Translations under genes and position numbers: made by a program
Assembly: GCA_029204225.1 (NCBI GenBank)
Contig: CM055100.1
Location: forward strand, 29,340,649-29,404,648
DNA: 64,000 bases
DNA from: Diphasiastrum complanatum
Lineage: Eukaryota; Streptophyta; Lycopodiopsida; Lycopodiales; Lycopodiaceae
Direction: 5' to 3'
The notes under the pieces: model-generated
The model's input: the letters and a program-made list of their open reading frames with translations, nothing else
What the model was told of the DNA's origin: nothing
The model's database searches: none
Shown: in pieces, positions 10,939 to 20,629 of the stretch
How positions within the stretch are numbered: the first letter of the stretch is position 1
Layout: every line of letters starts with the position of its first letter

Positions 10939-11740
10939 ATTCTTCATCCTCATTTAGTGTTGGAGACAATAATCCTCGTAATGGTCGACGTAGACGACAA
11001 ATGCTATACAACGGTTCTCATATAAAGCAATTACCTCATCATCTACGTCAAGGCTTAAAAGAGATGATGGAAATTGATGAGCACATTAATCAAGAGACTA
11101 ATGCATTTGAATCTAGCTCATCTAGATCTACTTCTTCGCAAACAAGTTCCAACGATGAAAATGAGCTTCCAATGAATGATGAATTTGAAGTCATGGGAGA
11201 CATGTTGGATGATATGTACGAGAACAATAGTGCAGCTAGACACAATGAACATGATGAGGAGGCACTTTTTTCTAAAGAAGAAAAGAAATTGCGAGAAGAA
11301 TCAAAGACCGCATTGTATCCTAGAGCAAAGACATCTCGTTTGGCGACTTCTCTACTTCCATTAAATCTTCAAGCCAAATATAGATGGAGTGACCAAAGCC
11401 TCACATCATTATTTGAGTAAATTTTTATCATCTACTTGTCCTTTTTGCTTTGAAACAAAATTTACAATTTGGACATCGAGTGATGATTTTTTTACAATGA
11501 CTTCTTTTGTCATGTACAGAGACTATTGAAAAACAAAATTCTCCCAGAAGGGAATGTCATGCCTGAGACAAGAGATGAGGCACGAAAGATGTTGTCTAAC
11601 ATCGGGATGGACTACAAGCAAAATCATGCATGTCCAAAAGATTGTATTTTATATTGAGGAAGATACAAATCACTCAAGAAATGTTATGCTATTTTAAATG
11701 ATAATTGCATATATTACTATGAATAACATGTCATGCTTGC
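10939..11740 (+). pseudogene. CACTA (En/Spm) tnp2-type transposase N-terminal fragment
   Basis: After a TATATAG acceptor-like site, the plus frame reads through RNGRRRRQMLYNG, PHHLRQGLKEMMEIDE, an acidic segment and YPRAKTSRLATSLLPLNLQAK to the WSDQSLTSLFE block at 11419. After an intron-like gap (GTAAATTTTT to ATGTACAG), the frame resumes at about 11522 with LLKNKILPEGN, ARKMLSNIGMDY and NHACPKDCILY. The L-x-K-x-x-LPEGN ... GMxY ... HACPxDCILY series is the signature N-terminal region of tnp2 family transposases of CACTA elements. It breaks down at a TGA about 11655, and the DDE catalytic part is missing. Confidence 0.8.
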
Positions 11741-11943
11741 GGGCTGCCCCTGGCACCGAATTATAGCATTATTAAGAAAACTTTTTTTTTTTCAATTCTA
11801 ATGAGCTACGTTACGTAGATTTCAAATTTGAGTGTTTTGATTGGTCCATGTGCAAGCAAAATTTGAGAAAAAATATAAAAAGTATGTTTACAAAGGGTCT
11901 TTTTTGAATTTAGAACTCCTCTAATGCATACTACAGGCTGTAC

Positions 11944-12336
11944 ATGCTAGAGACCAATCAGATCAAGATTGTCAGAGACATAAGATTTGACAAAGCTAGA
12001 ACAATGGCCGATGGAGAGCCTGTTGGTTACGAGATTCTAAGCAAGACATACTATGATCTACCCTCATTGATAGAGGGAGCAGATCATGAACACTTGGAAC
12101 AAGATGTTCACTTACCACCTGAGTTGAGTGATGACTCAGACGATGTACGGCGGGCTATAGACCTGCCTACAGCTAGAACACCGGGAACCCACAATGGTTC
12201 CGCACCTAGCCACAAAGACAAAGGCAAAGCGAAAGCAGTACCCGAGCAATCTCTATGCAGATCAACAAGAGATCGTAAAGCACCTGTCAGATATGCACCT
12301 GATAGTTCATCTTCCACAATCCAGTTTTTGAGTTAG
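11944..12336 (+). pseudogene. Ty1/copia integrase-to-RT linker fragment
   Basis: The frame starts in the integrase tail (TNQIKIVRDIRFDKART) and runs through an acidic linker to RSTRDRKAPVRYAPDSSSS, ending at TAG 12336. The VRDIRFDKAR ... RSTRxRKxPVRY pattern is the copia linker just before reverse transcriptase. It matches in kind the linker at 46.96-47.30 kb (VRDVRFDESR ... RSTRPRRVPTRY). Neither integrase core nor RT remains attached; element X starts right after it. Confidence 0.85.
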
Positions 12337-12599
12337 ACGAAGTATCACTGATATGCCATTTTGGGAACCTTCGCCGAGCATCTTAACCTCATTATGAACC
12401 TTCCTGACCTGCTAGATTATCTTAAAATGTTAAAATTAGGTTGACCATAGGTTCAGATTTTGAAAAAATGCATTTATGACAATACCTGGGCGAAGGACCC
12501 TCTTGGGCAAAGGTTCATCCTTCGCTGTAGCGAAGGCATCCCAAAGGGAGCCGGAAACCATTACTTAGCTTCCCAGCCTTCAACTCTTGCCATCCAAAC

Positions 12600-13150
12600 C
12601 CACTTGACATACAAGTAGCCAACTCGCCAACAACGATCAGACTTAACCAACTTGAAGTTCCGAAAAGCAACATTGAGATCCAACCTGGCGCCATGCCACA
12701 TCGAGGGTCCCGATGTGGGTGACTTCCCTCCAAGCAAGCCGCCTGACATACATCAAACTTAACCAACTCGAAGCTTCGTTACAAACAAGTAACATCCATT
12801 CCAAGCAAGCAGTCTAACTTACATCAGACTTAACCAACTGAAAGCTTCATCACGAGCGCTGGAAGCCATCCTGGCACCACGCCATACTGAACAGCCATAA
12901 ATAGGTAACTTCCACCCAAACGGGGGGTCCTAATGTGGGTGACTTCCCTCCATGCAAGCCGCCCGACATGCATCAAACTTAACCAACCCGAAGCTTCATT
13001 ACAAACGAGTAACATCCATTCCAAGCAAGCGGTTTGACTTACATTAGACTTAACCAACTGAAAGCTTCGTCACGAGTGCTGGAAGCCAACCTGGCACCAC
13101 GCTAGACTAGACAGCCATAAACAGGTAACTTCCACCCAAGCAAGCCATCC
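12600..13150. repeat. 220-bp tandem repeat, about 2.5 units, inside element X copy 1
   Basis: GACTTCCCTCC followed by AAGCCGCC occurs at 12721 and 12941, exactly 220 bp apart. Each unit carries ACTTAACCAACT, GAAGCTTC, AGTAACATCCATTCCAAGC and GCTGGAAGCC blocks. A partial unit precedes them. Minus-strand reading frames across this stretch follow the repeat and are not called. The segment is absent from element X copy 2, so it is either an insertion here or a deletion there. Confidence 0.8.
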
Positions 13151-14273
13151 AACTCAGCCGACAGGTTAGAGCCCGTTCCCCAAGAGCTTAACCCATTCAC
13201 GTTCATGCAAGGAACACTCAGAACCACAAGCCGCGACAGATATGGAGACAACCAGTTCCTGGACCAAATGGTCCCGAGAGCATACCGCTGGCGCCACGGA
13301 CCGAATGGTCCCGATGGCATACTGCTGGCGTTCCGGGATACGACCCTCAGCTATGTGCCAACTTAAAAATTTTGAAAACGACCTTACAATTGGCGCTTTT
13401 ACCGAACACTGAAACCCAGAAGATAATCAGAGTCAGTTTGAGAAAAATCCCATTTTATTGATAAATCTGAGAAGGTTACATTTCAAGTGTGTGACCGACC
13501 CTAGTCTTCAGGCGCTAGCATGCCAAGGTGAGAGCCATGACAACATTCCAGCAAGGGAGGCTGAGACTTGGTTGGAGCTCGCCCTGAGTCGCAACCCGCA
13601 CTCCCCTATAGTATTGGTGGGATTCGGCACCCCCCCCCCATACCAAGCACTCTACCCAAGCTGGTAAAGCACGTTTTTCTCACTCTAGGATTTTCTCTTT
13701 CTAGAAAGTCATTTTCTCTCTCTAGATTTTATTGATCCCCAGACTTCCTTTAATCATGCCTAGATCGTGTGAGGTGATTGCACATCGATTTGAGCTCTCT
13801 GGACTTCGCTAGAACTGATCAAAGATTTTCAGCCATAGGAACTTGGCGTCGGCTGGATTCTGGTCACAGTGGCATCGGGGCCGTTGGCGCCGGGAGCAGC
13901 AGGGGCGCTGCTGGCGCCGGAGACAATGCTAGTGCCGGGAGTAAAGCTTATGAAGATAGCTTTACAACATTCGTCGGACCTGGAAAACATTTGCCTGATA
14001 GGTTCAGATCCCTAGAGACCTTCGCCGAGATTTTTGTAGCCGATTTTCACAATATTGTACATGCCTGCAAATTTTTGTTCCGAACTGATCAGCTAAATTA
14101 GTATTCAGTGTAATGGACCCACCAAATTCAGCTATAAGTTTATTGAATTCAATTCATTCCTCACTTGTGCTAGCGAAGCTCTTGCGAATTTTTCTTGCGA
14201 CTAAAGCCTTCCGAAATTCCTGCATTGTTGTCTGATACACTTTTATGCATTTTATATTTCCTTTCTAATCATC

Positions 14274-15838
14274 ATGTCTTCTACCGATACTTCTCAGTCT
14301 TCGCGCTATACTATCCATCATGATGTCCCATCTGCAACGGACATCATGATTCTTCCTAGCACAAGCATGGTCACTTAGTGGATGACCCTTGCGGAGCCAC
14401 TGCTCACTGCAATGGGTATTCATGAGAGAGCCTTTTTGGGTCGCATCAATATGGATTTCATCACTCTTGCCTTCAGTACGTGGAAGGAAGAGAAATCCAA
14501 ATTTTATATCACTTTCCAGGGAGCCACACATAAGGTGCGCATCACTGAGGCCGCCCTTGCAGCTATAGGTATAGCATCTGGCACGCAGGCCTCATCCAAT
14601 CATAAGCACGCCAAACAGACCATCAAGCCATATATTGACCTCTCCAACAATCTACACTGGACCAATGATGGCTGCCTTCTAGAAGCCATCACTAAGCCTT
14701 CAATCCCCGCTGCTACCCAGCTACTGAACAACTTCCTGATGGTTGGCAACCTCAGGAAAGACCGCATCACATCACAGATCCTCCATAGGATAGTGGAGTC
14801 CCACACCAAGTTAGCCAAAGCCCCTCTTGAACCGTATAATTGGTTCAAGACTATTTCTGGTGAGCTCAAACGAGCTATTAAGGCAATACTAAGCAGTAGT
14901 TCGTTGTCGGCTCTTTATTGTCCCTTTTAGCCACTTCTCACTTAGAAAACGGAATCCATGGCTTCCACTTGGATTCCGTGCTTTTGGTCTATGAAGAAGC
15001 ACTGGCCGAGTCATCTCACCAGGCCTCGAGTTCTCATAGTCGTCGTCGTCCACGTAGCGAGATCATTATTCTTGACTCACCTTTCGCGTCACAATGTCGC
15101 ACTAGGCATACCTCGTCAGCTGCGCTTCCACCCCTTGCTGTTGTTCGCACTGAACTTCCCATTCTCCCAGCCTCTAATCCTTCCCTCGCCTCTACTTCCA
15201 TTCAAGGACACTTTGTGACCATGGGGCCTACCATTCCCATCGTAGCTGCCTAGGCCGCCTCACCCCCACACACCGAAGCCACCTCACTAAACACACAGTT
15301 CTTCATGGATATGTTCGATGATTCCGATCCCCTTGGGGCCACCTAAATTTTTGAAATGCCCCAGAGCCATGCGCCCTTTGAACTCCAATTCCCTGGAAGA
15401 GGATCTGGACATATCCATGAATCTACTGTTGGTGTTGAAGATGTCAACCAACAACCTCATACGAAAGATAGTCCAGCCGCACTTTGGGTCGACAAAGCTG
15501 TAAAATCACCAAAACAGTTCAACGCCACAATGCTTGAAGGGTTTGAAGAGGAAGATCATTTTGAAGAAGAAGACGTAGTGGCACCTATTCCACGCCAACC
15601 AAGGACAGCTCCATCAGGTCATCCTGCTGCTGCCGCCTCCACAACCGTCGATTCTGGGGATGCTCTAGGTTTGGTTTCAAGCCTTGTGCAAGTGATCCAG
15701 TCGATGCTAGATAAGAAGAAGGAAATGGAGCAAAACCGCCAATCATACCGGCTATACAAGCGGGTCCATATTCATCAAGAACAACACCTCTATTCAGAAG
15801 GCCCACCAGCGTCAAGGACCAGATCCAGACCTTCTTAA
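14274..15838 (+). pseudogene. Element X ORF1, conserved protein of unknown function (copy 1, with stops)
   Basis: The frame opens at ATG 14274 (MSSTDTSQSSRYTIHHDVP) and has a TAG just before WMTLAEPLLTAMGIHE. Conserved blocks follow: MDFITLAFSTWKEEKSKFYI, KVRITEAALAAIGIASG, DLSNNLHWTNDGCLLEAIT, LNNFLMVGNLRKDRIT and EPYNWFKTI. The C-terminal half is Ser/Pro-rich, with SHSRRRPRSEII and FMDMFDDSDPLGA. Further stops lie at 14928, 15251 and 15344. A later part (15356-15838) reads DALGLVSSLVQVIQSMLDKK and SRTRSRPS. The overall shape (alpha-helical N-terminal domain, low-complexity Ser/Pro region) resembles proteins annotated in plants as putative plant transposon proteins, but I cannot name a family. 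Confidence 0.6.
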
Positions 15839-15915
15839 AGCAACATCCGCATGAGTCCTCGTGTGGTGGATGGGTTCTGAAGTTTAAGACCTCCGAGATC
15901 AAGGTCGGCAAAGAG

Positions 15916-16521
15916 TTGGACAAAATACCTGCATTGGGAGAGCAACTGGCATGGAGAATCACGGTTTTTGAAAAAACTCCGGAATCAATTAGGAGTTACG
16001 TCGCCAGCCCTTGCCAATTGCGGGTAGATCCCTATTACGTGCCAATGCCGCAAAGAAACAAATGGAAAGATTTGGGATTGGCTATGGACAAAATCACCAT
16101 CCATACACCCAATTGGCCAATCATCCATCAAACTTACAGCTGGACCATCTCAGTGGATTTCAACCGCGCCTTACAAGCCTATCAACGAGAGTATGTCCAC
16201 TCTCCAGATCCAACGGTGCGACAATCGGCAATGTTTGCTAAAGATCTAACTCTGTTGGGATTAGTGGCAACCAGATGGGACGATTGCCTCCCTCCTCTAG
16301 CATTTGATCCAAATAAGCCGATGGCCTCAGAGCAAATCAAAGATCAGTTGTCGGTTGCTCGTTTATATTTTCATGCGGCAATGATGGGAGGCTCTTGGGA
16401 ATCACGCTTCACATCATGGACAACCTCCAAGTGGATTGCCGGAGATGTGAATCCTCCATTCATGTTGAAATCTGAACTAAACTATCGCTCTCATGGGAAC
16501 GAACCTACGCATGACAACTAA
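15916..16521 (+). CDS. Element X ORF2, uncharacterised 201-residue protein (probably a fragment)
   Basis: A 201-codon open frame from ATG 15916 to TAA 16521. It contains WRITVFEKTPESIRSY, LRVDPYYVPMPQRNKWKDLG, HTPNWPIIHQTYSWTISVDF and VATRWDDCLPPLAFDPNKP. The composition is that of a folded soluble protein with many Trp and Pro residues; no membrane segment or catalytic signature is seen. The ORF1 frame ends at 15838 with SRTRSRPS, and the stretch between the two holds frame changes, so ORF2 may once have been fused to ORF1. Copy 2 is cut before this point by copia sequence, so conservation cannot be tested in this window. I do not recognise the family. Confidence 0.45.
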   Translation: MDKIPALGEQLAWRITVFEKTPESIRSYVASPCQLRVDPYYVPMPQRNKWKDLGLAMDKITIHTPNWPIIHQTYSWTISVDFNRALQAYQREYVHSPDPTVRQSAMFAKDLTLLGLVATRWDDCLPPLAFDPNKPMASEQIKDQLSVARLYFHAAMMGGSWESRFTSWTTSKWIAGDVNPPFMLKSELNYRSHGNEPTHDN

Positions 16522-16660
16522 CGAATCTACGCGTGACAACTAACTCCATCTCTTTGATGCTAGATTGACTAGATCTTGGATTCAGGTTAGGCAAGGAAAG
16601 AAACATACTACAAAGATGAAACATGCTCCAATGAGATCTCTCTCCCAATGACTTTTTCTC

Positions 16661-17402
16661 TTACAAAATGATGAGCCACTTCAATATGCTTGCTCCTTGC
16701 ATGAAAGACTGGATTATTTGCAAGAGCCTGAGCAGAAATGTTAAATCTTCATTTGCATAATACTTTAGCTCCAAAATTAGCCTTTTGATCCATAAAACCT
16801 CCTTTGTTGTGGTTGTAAGAGACTTGTATTCAGCTTCACAGGATGATAAGAAAATAGTTGCCTGCTTCTTTGATAGCCAAGAAACCAAATTTCTTCCAAG
16901 AAATATAGTGTAAGCACTTGTGGATTTCCTATCCAACCTGTCTCCTGCAAAATATGAATCTGAAATAGCAATCAAAGTTAGATCTTCTCCTTCATAGAAT
17001 AGTCCATAATCCAAGGTAGAAGATATATACCTCAAGACTCTTTTAGCCAACTTCCAATGATATAACTTTGGATCTTGCATGTGTTGACCTAATTTATGAA
17101 CACAAAAGCTTAGATTAGGCTAGTCACAATTAACCAAATAAGTGAGCCAATAAGACTCCTATAAAGAGTGATATCCTCAAAGAATTTTTCATCATCTTTA
17201 ATAGGAACTTTTACAGTGTGCTCCGTAGGTGTATCTATGCCTTTACAGTTCTCCATATGGAATTTCCAGAGCATGGAAAATGCATATCTACTTTGGCTTG
17301 TAAATGCATGACCTTTCCAAAAATCTATTTCAAGGCCTAGAATATAGTGAAGAACTCCTAAGTCTTGCATCTTAAACTCAGTACCAAGTGGATGCTTAGT
17401 TT
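16661..17402 (-). pseudogene. Ty1/copia RT-RNase H fragment, minus strand
   Basis: On the minus strand from 17402: LGTEFKMQDLGVLHYILGLE, SQSRYAFSML, SLIGSLIWLI, then HWKLAKRVLRYISSTLDYGL, AISDSYFAGDRLDRKSTSA, VSWLSKKQATIFLSSCEAEY and KEVLWIKRLILE. This is the end of copia RT and the RNase H domain; the usual first RNase H Asp is in SDSYFAGD. Frameshifts lie near 17100 and 16740. It resembles, in opposite orientation, the fragment at 19050-19470, which points to an inverted arrangement of two related copies around the LTR between them. Confidence 0.88.
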
Positions 17403-17523
17403 CCGAGGGCCACTGCTATGAGCCGCAACACTCCAGCCTGCGGTCCATTGCGATGCTTTAGCAAATCGAAGATCAACACTTACGAAGACCACGGCTCACA
17501 ACGAGAAGCTGCCAAGACACCAC

Positions 17524-17664
17524 AAGCTGGAACTTATGGTCACCTATAAAGCAAACCGAAGGCAACCACCAAGCTAGAACTCATGGTCACCTACGAAGCA
17601 AACCGAAGACAACTGCCAAGCTGAAACTTACAGTCCCCTACGAAGCAAACCGAAGGCAGTCCAC
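17524..17664. repeat. Three 47-bp direct repeats in LTR U3
   Basis: Units begin AAGCTGGAACTTATGGTCAC (17524), AAGCTAGAACTCATGGTCAC (17571) and AAGCTGAAACTTACAGTCCC (17618), and each ends with GAAGCAAACCGAAG plus a short tail. They sit 350-490 bp upstream of the TATA box, where plant LTRs often carry reiterated enhancer units. Confidence 0.8.
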
Positions 17665-18093
17665 GAAGGAAGCTGACCAAAGGCCACCGTAGAGTCAACG
17701 AATATGTTCACAACAATCCTCCCCTCTCGAAGAGATAAACCACTCGAGCACCGTAGAAGCCCCTGCTACGATCTATCTATAGTTGCTTGCCAAAGAGCCT
17801 TCACGACCGAAACGCACCATAGAGAAACAATTACGGCCACAAACGACTACAAAAATGGCAGATCTTCATGACCCAAGTACAGGGAAGATCAAGCAAAGTA
17901 CCATATGCACAATGAACTCCACGGACGAAAGAGACAGCAAACTGGAAGTCGTTAGAATGTGCTTAAACCAATTCTTGTAACCAAATGATTAGCTTAAATC
18001 ATTTTCCTCTGTTCCTATATAAATAGGATGAATGACAGAGAGAAGGTTGAGTTGAGTTGCAAAACATAGGTTGTTGAGTTGATTCATGTAAGT

Positions 18094-18149
18094 GTTCGCT
18101 AGTAAGCGAGGCAATTTGATTGATGTCAGAGTCCGCTAGTAAGCGAGAC
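18094..18149 (+). promoter_or_regulatory. Paired stem-loops in LTR leader
   Basis: GTTCGCTAGTAAGCGAGGC (18094-18112) and GTCCGCTAGTAAGCGAGAC (18131-18149) each fold as a 7-bp stem with loop AGTA and a single unpaired A on the 3' side. They are 70 and 107 bp downstream of the TATA box, so would be in the RNA leader. Equivalent pairs are seen at 48.69 and 60.04 kb. Confidence 0.6.
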
Positions 18150-18565
18150 CAATTGATGAGTTAGAATTAGTAAGAGATAGAAATTCTCTCATGTCAACAC
18201 GCTGTGCGGTATGCCAAGCAGTGCTCACAAAGATCATTCAAGAATACAGATGTTATCTACACATCTTGCCCCTTGTGTATAGTCTTGAATGCTTTATGCT
18301 TGTTCATCATCATTACACATTCAGCTATTACTATGTTTTCCGCACATAGGCTCGCTTCAATCAATATATGAAAACAGTATTAGATAGGCAGAGCCCACCA
18401 TCTAAAGGCTTGGAAGAGGATAGATCTAATTAGAAGCAGTAGCTCCGGCTGTGAGTTCGACTCTATTTAGCTTAATCATAAGAATCCTTGACAGAGCGCA
18501 TTATCTGACATCCCAACAGTGGATTCAGTCAGAGCGTTTCATATCCCTATGCAAATTCCAACAAT

Positions 18566-18579
18566 GGTGTCAGAAGGGA
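18566..18579 (+). promoter_or_regulatory. Possible non-canonical primer-binding site
   Basis: TGGTGTCAGAAGGG follows ...AATTCCAACA at the end of the LTR. It begins TGG like a tRNA 3'-end complement but differs from the initiator tRNA-Met sites elsewhere in the window (TGGTATCAGAGC), so another tRNA may prime this family, or the site has mutated. Confidence 0.45.
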
Positions 18580-18845
18580 GGTTGAAAAGCGTCATCATCT
18601 CTATCAGTATCAGATTCCAACATGTCACAAGTACTTGTTATAATGCATCATCAATTGATTGACTAGATTAGAAAATTAAAAATTATGGACATCACCAACA
18701 CATTAAGCATTAGATTGAGCAAAATCAAGACAAAGAACAAGTGTGTGTGGAAATATGCAACTAACAACTTAGAGACCCACTTGGAGGCCAAAGTGAATTT
18801 TTGACCATAAGTCAAAGTGTAGTCTCACACATGTGAAACTAGTCT

Positions 18846-19035
18846 AGCCAATCATCTTTTATTGTTTAGCATACATAAAAATGGAATTGTATTGAGTAAT
18901 TGTCAAGTAGATGAATCTTGACCATTGATTGATTATTGATGACTTTGACAAGGCATTTTTCACTATCAAACGCAACTTTTAGTTGTTGATTTTCCATTAT
19001 CCCTACTAATATAGATTGTTGACTAAATTGGGTAT
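18846..19035 (-). pseudogene. Short copia gag-pre-integrase-like fragment, minus strand
   Basis: The minus frame reads QSILVGIMENQQLKVAFDSE and KCLVKVINNQSMVKI. A VGxxxEx...LKVxFDSEKCxVK pattern is typical of the copia region between protease and integrase. It is only about 60 codons and abuts an oppositely oriented RT-RNase H fragment. Confidence 0.5.
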
Positions 19036-19049
19036 GTATAGAAACTCCA

Positions 19050-19470
19050 ATGGAGCACCATATAGAAGATCCTACGAGAGATAATGAAAGATCCTTCAAG
19101 GACATCACTCTCTTTAGGAGTCTTGTAGGTTCCTTACTTTGGCTTACCAGATTAAGCCAATATCTGCAAGATCCATTAATTCACCATTGGAAACTAGCCA
19201 AAAGAGTGCGTAGATACATTTCTAGCACACTCGACTTTGGCATACTATATAAGAGTGATCACATTGATTTGTTTGGTTTTATAGATTTCGACTTTGCTAG
19301 AGACGAGGTGGATAGAAGCACAATAAGCTCTTACGCAATATTTACTGGAGATGGAGTCGTCTCATGGCTCTCAAAGAAGCAAGAAACCATGTCTCTCTCC
19401 TTGAGGCCGAGTACAAGGCACTTACATTCACCACTAACTTGGAGATCTTGTGGACCAAGAGGCTATTGAT
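19050..19470 (+). pseudogene. Ty1/copia RT end and RNase H fragment, plus strand
   Basis: The plus frame reads ITLFRSLVGSLLWLTRLSQY, LIHHWKLAKRVRRYISSTLD, FIDFDFARDEVDRSTISSYA and VVSWLSKKQETMSL, then shifts frame near SLEAEYKALTFTTNLEILW. It is the same stretch of copia as the minus-strand copy at 16.66-17.1 kb. It ends near 19470 without a polypurine tract or LTR. Confidence 0.88.
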
Positions 19471-19479
19471 GGAGCTTAA

Positions 19480-20225
19480 GGTGATGGCTCCATTTTACAG
19501 ATTTGAGAGGTGAGTCTCCTTCACTCTGATTGGCTACTGAAGTTCAATCAAGATCACGATCTTGACCGTCAAGATCAAGTTGTGTTTCTTGAGAACAAAT
19601 TGTGTTTCCTAACTTGAGAACTTTACAAAAGCCAAGTTTAATCAATTAATAATTGTGCTCCATGGCACTTATTAGCCTAAGGCCCAATGTTGGACTCACA
19701 CACGTAGGATGCCAACTGGTCTCCTGCTTCTAATACTTTCGACTCTCTACTTCATTTATGTAGTGTTTGGGCTTATTATAGGAGCCTCTTACCATATTTT
19801 TGAATATTCCATATTGTTCCTAGAATCGGGCAACATTGTTCTTTGATCACCAAAAAATGTGCCACAATCATCACTATCCAAATCAACTTCTTTCATATTG
19901 GCACATGTTAAGTCAACTAGCTTCTTGGATATTAATTTATTCACATAAGAAACTAGAAATGAAGGCCAGCCTCATAGACTTGTCATTTGTGTGTATTTTC
20001 TATAATGCTAATTGAAGACTTCAACTTTGTAATGTCCTATAATGCATTAAGCATGTATTTTGTTCTTGGAACTTCATCCAATTTTAAAATGATATAACTT
20101 GCAAGGAATATATAACATCATTACAATGTTTCATGTCTTGGTGTCTATAATAATTGGGAATCATTGAATCATAAATGATAAATCAAAACATATGTCAACT
20201 ATTTATAGTTGACAACTAACTTTAT
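19480..20225. other. No gene recognised
   Basis: Sequence with a few short repeats (GATCACGATCTTGACCGTCAAGATC near 19550 is a partial inverted repeat) and increasing A+T content towards 20.2 kb. I see nothing coding. Confidence 0.3.
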
Positions 20226-20230
20226 TATAT

Positions 20231-20572
20231 TTATATATAATGACGTCTTTTCAAGTACCAAGATTTTTTGGAATTGCTTGGGTTTTTTTTTAATATGTTA
20301 TAACCATTTGAGCCACATGAAGGGAATAGATCTATATAGAATGATTCTAAATTATTTGCAATCTTTTTTTCACAAGTAGTACAAATTGTAGATACAATAA
20401 AATTATTTTTAAAAGGAGCATATAGAGATGCATCTGCCAAAATTTTTGAAGGAGGGTTTTCACAGTGTTGGTGATATCTTTTCGTCAGTGATGATGTTTG
20501 TCCAATGTAAACTTTTTTGTTTTTGATGCATTCTAATTTGTAGATGTGAATGTTCTTCCTGCATTCAAACAA
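20231..20572 (-). CDS. GIY-YIG family nuclease
   Basis: A 113-codon intact ORF. It carries the GIY-YIG nuclease signature: HIYKL (Tyr11) and VYIGQT (Tyr22-Ile-Gly24), LTKRYHQH with the catalytic Arg32, NLESFYIDLF with the metal-binding Glu76, and GYNIL with Asn92. All five family hallmark residues are present, so the domain could be active. GIY-YIG nucleases nick or cut DNA and occur in homing endonucleases, Penelope-like elements and large DNA viruses; nothing in the 20-23 kb region shows a reverse transcriptase, so a Penelope element is not supported. The ORF is the last in a minus-strand series with a Pif1-like helicase. It may start at the Met at 20572 or be spliced on, because a TTTGAATGCAG acceptor overlaps the start. 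Confidence 0.8.
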   Translation of the reverse strand: MFECRKNIHIYKLECIKNKKVYIGQTSSLTKRYHQHCENPPSKILADASLYAPFKNNFIVSTICTTCEKKIANNLESFYIDLFPSCGSNGYNILKKNPSNSKKSWYLKRRHYI

Positions 20573-20629
20573 TTTATCTAATGTATCTTTTTGTAGATTT
20601 GCATAGTTAAACTTTCAAAAATGTAATAG

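Larger units (their letters stand above)
12337..16521 (+). mobile_element. Element X copy 1: unrecognised repeat with conserved ORFs
   Basis: This unit shares a leader (12340-12535), a second leader block (13975-14110) and a protein-coding region with a second copy at 44.93-46.64 kb. Shared marks include GCGAAGGACCCTCTTGGGC in the leader, TTCGCCGAGATTTTT and TAGTGTAATGGACC before the ORF. Copy 1 has about 1.4 kb between the two leader blocks that copy 2 lacks, containing 220-bp tandem repeats. No reverse transcriptase, integrase or transposase motif is visible in it. It is inferred to be mobile because two dispersed copies exist at different degrees of decay. Boundaries are approximate, and it could be the non-coding-rich part of a large gypsy-like element. 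Confidence 0.6.
17403..18565 (+). mobile_element. LTR of a retrotransposon with TATA box and paired hairpins
   Basis: The right edge is set by a primer-binding-like site at 18566; the left edge is taken at the end of the antisense copia frame. A TATA box, CCTATATAAATAGGA, lies at about 18015-18028. Downstream come two 19-nt hairpin motifs (18094-18112, 18131-18149) and a CTCTCATGTCAACACGCTGT block at 18186. Upstream are three 47-bp repeats (17524-17664). The same leader layout occurs in the LTR at 48.25-48.9 kb, so this is a retrotransposon LTR and not a host promoter. Confidence 0.65.

Noticed and set aside
12515-13320. Minus-strand ORFs with repeated WLSL and ACLEG
   Set aside because: They follow the 220-bp tandem repeat, differ in frame between units, and have no homologue known to me.
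20231-20572. Penelope-like element, because of GIY-YIG
   Set aside because: No reverse transcriptase on either strand within several kb.
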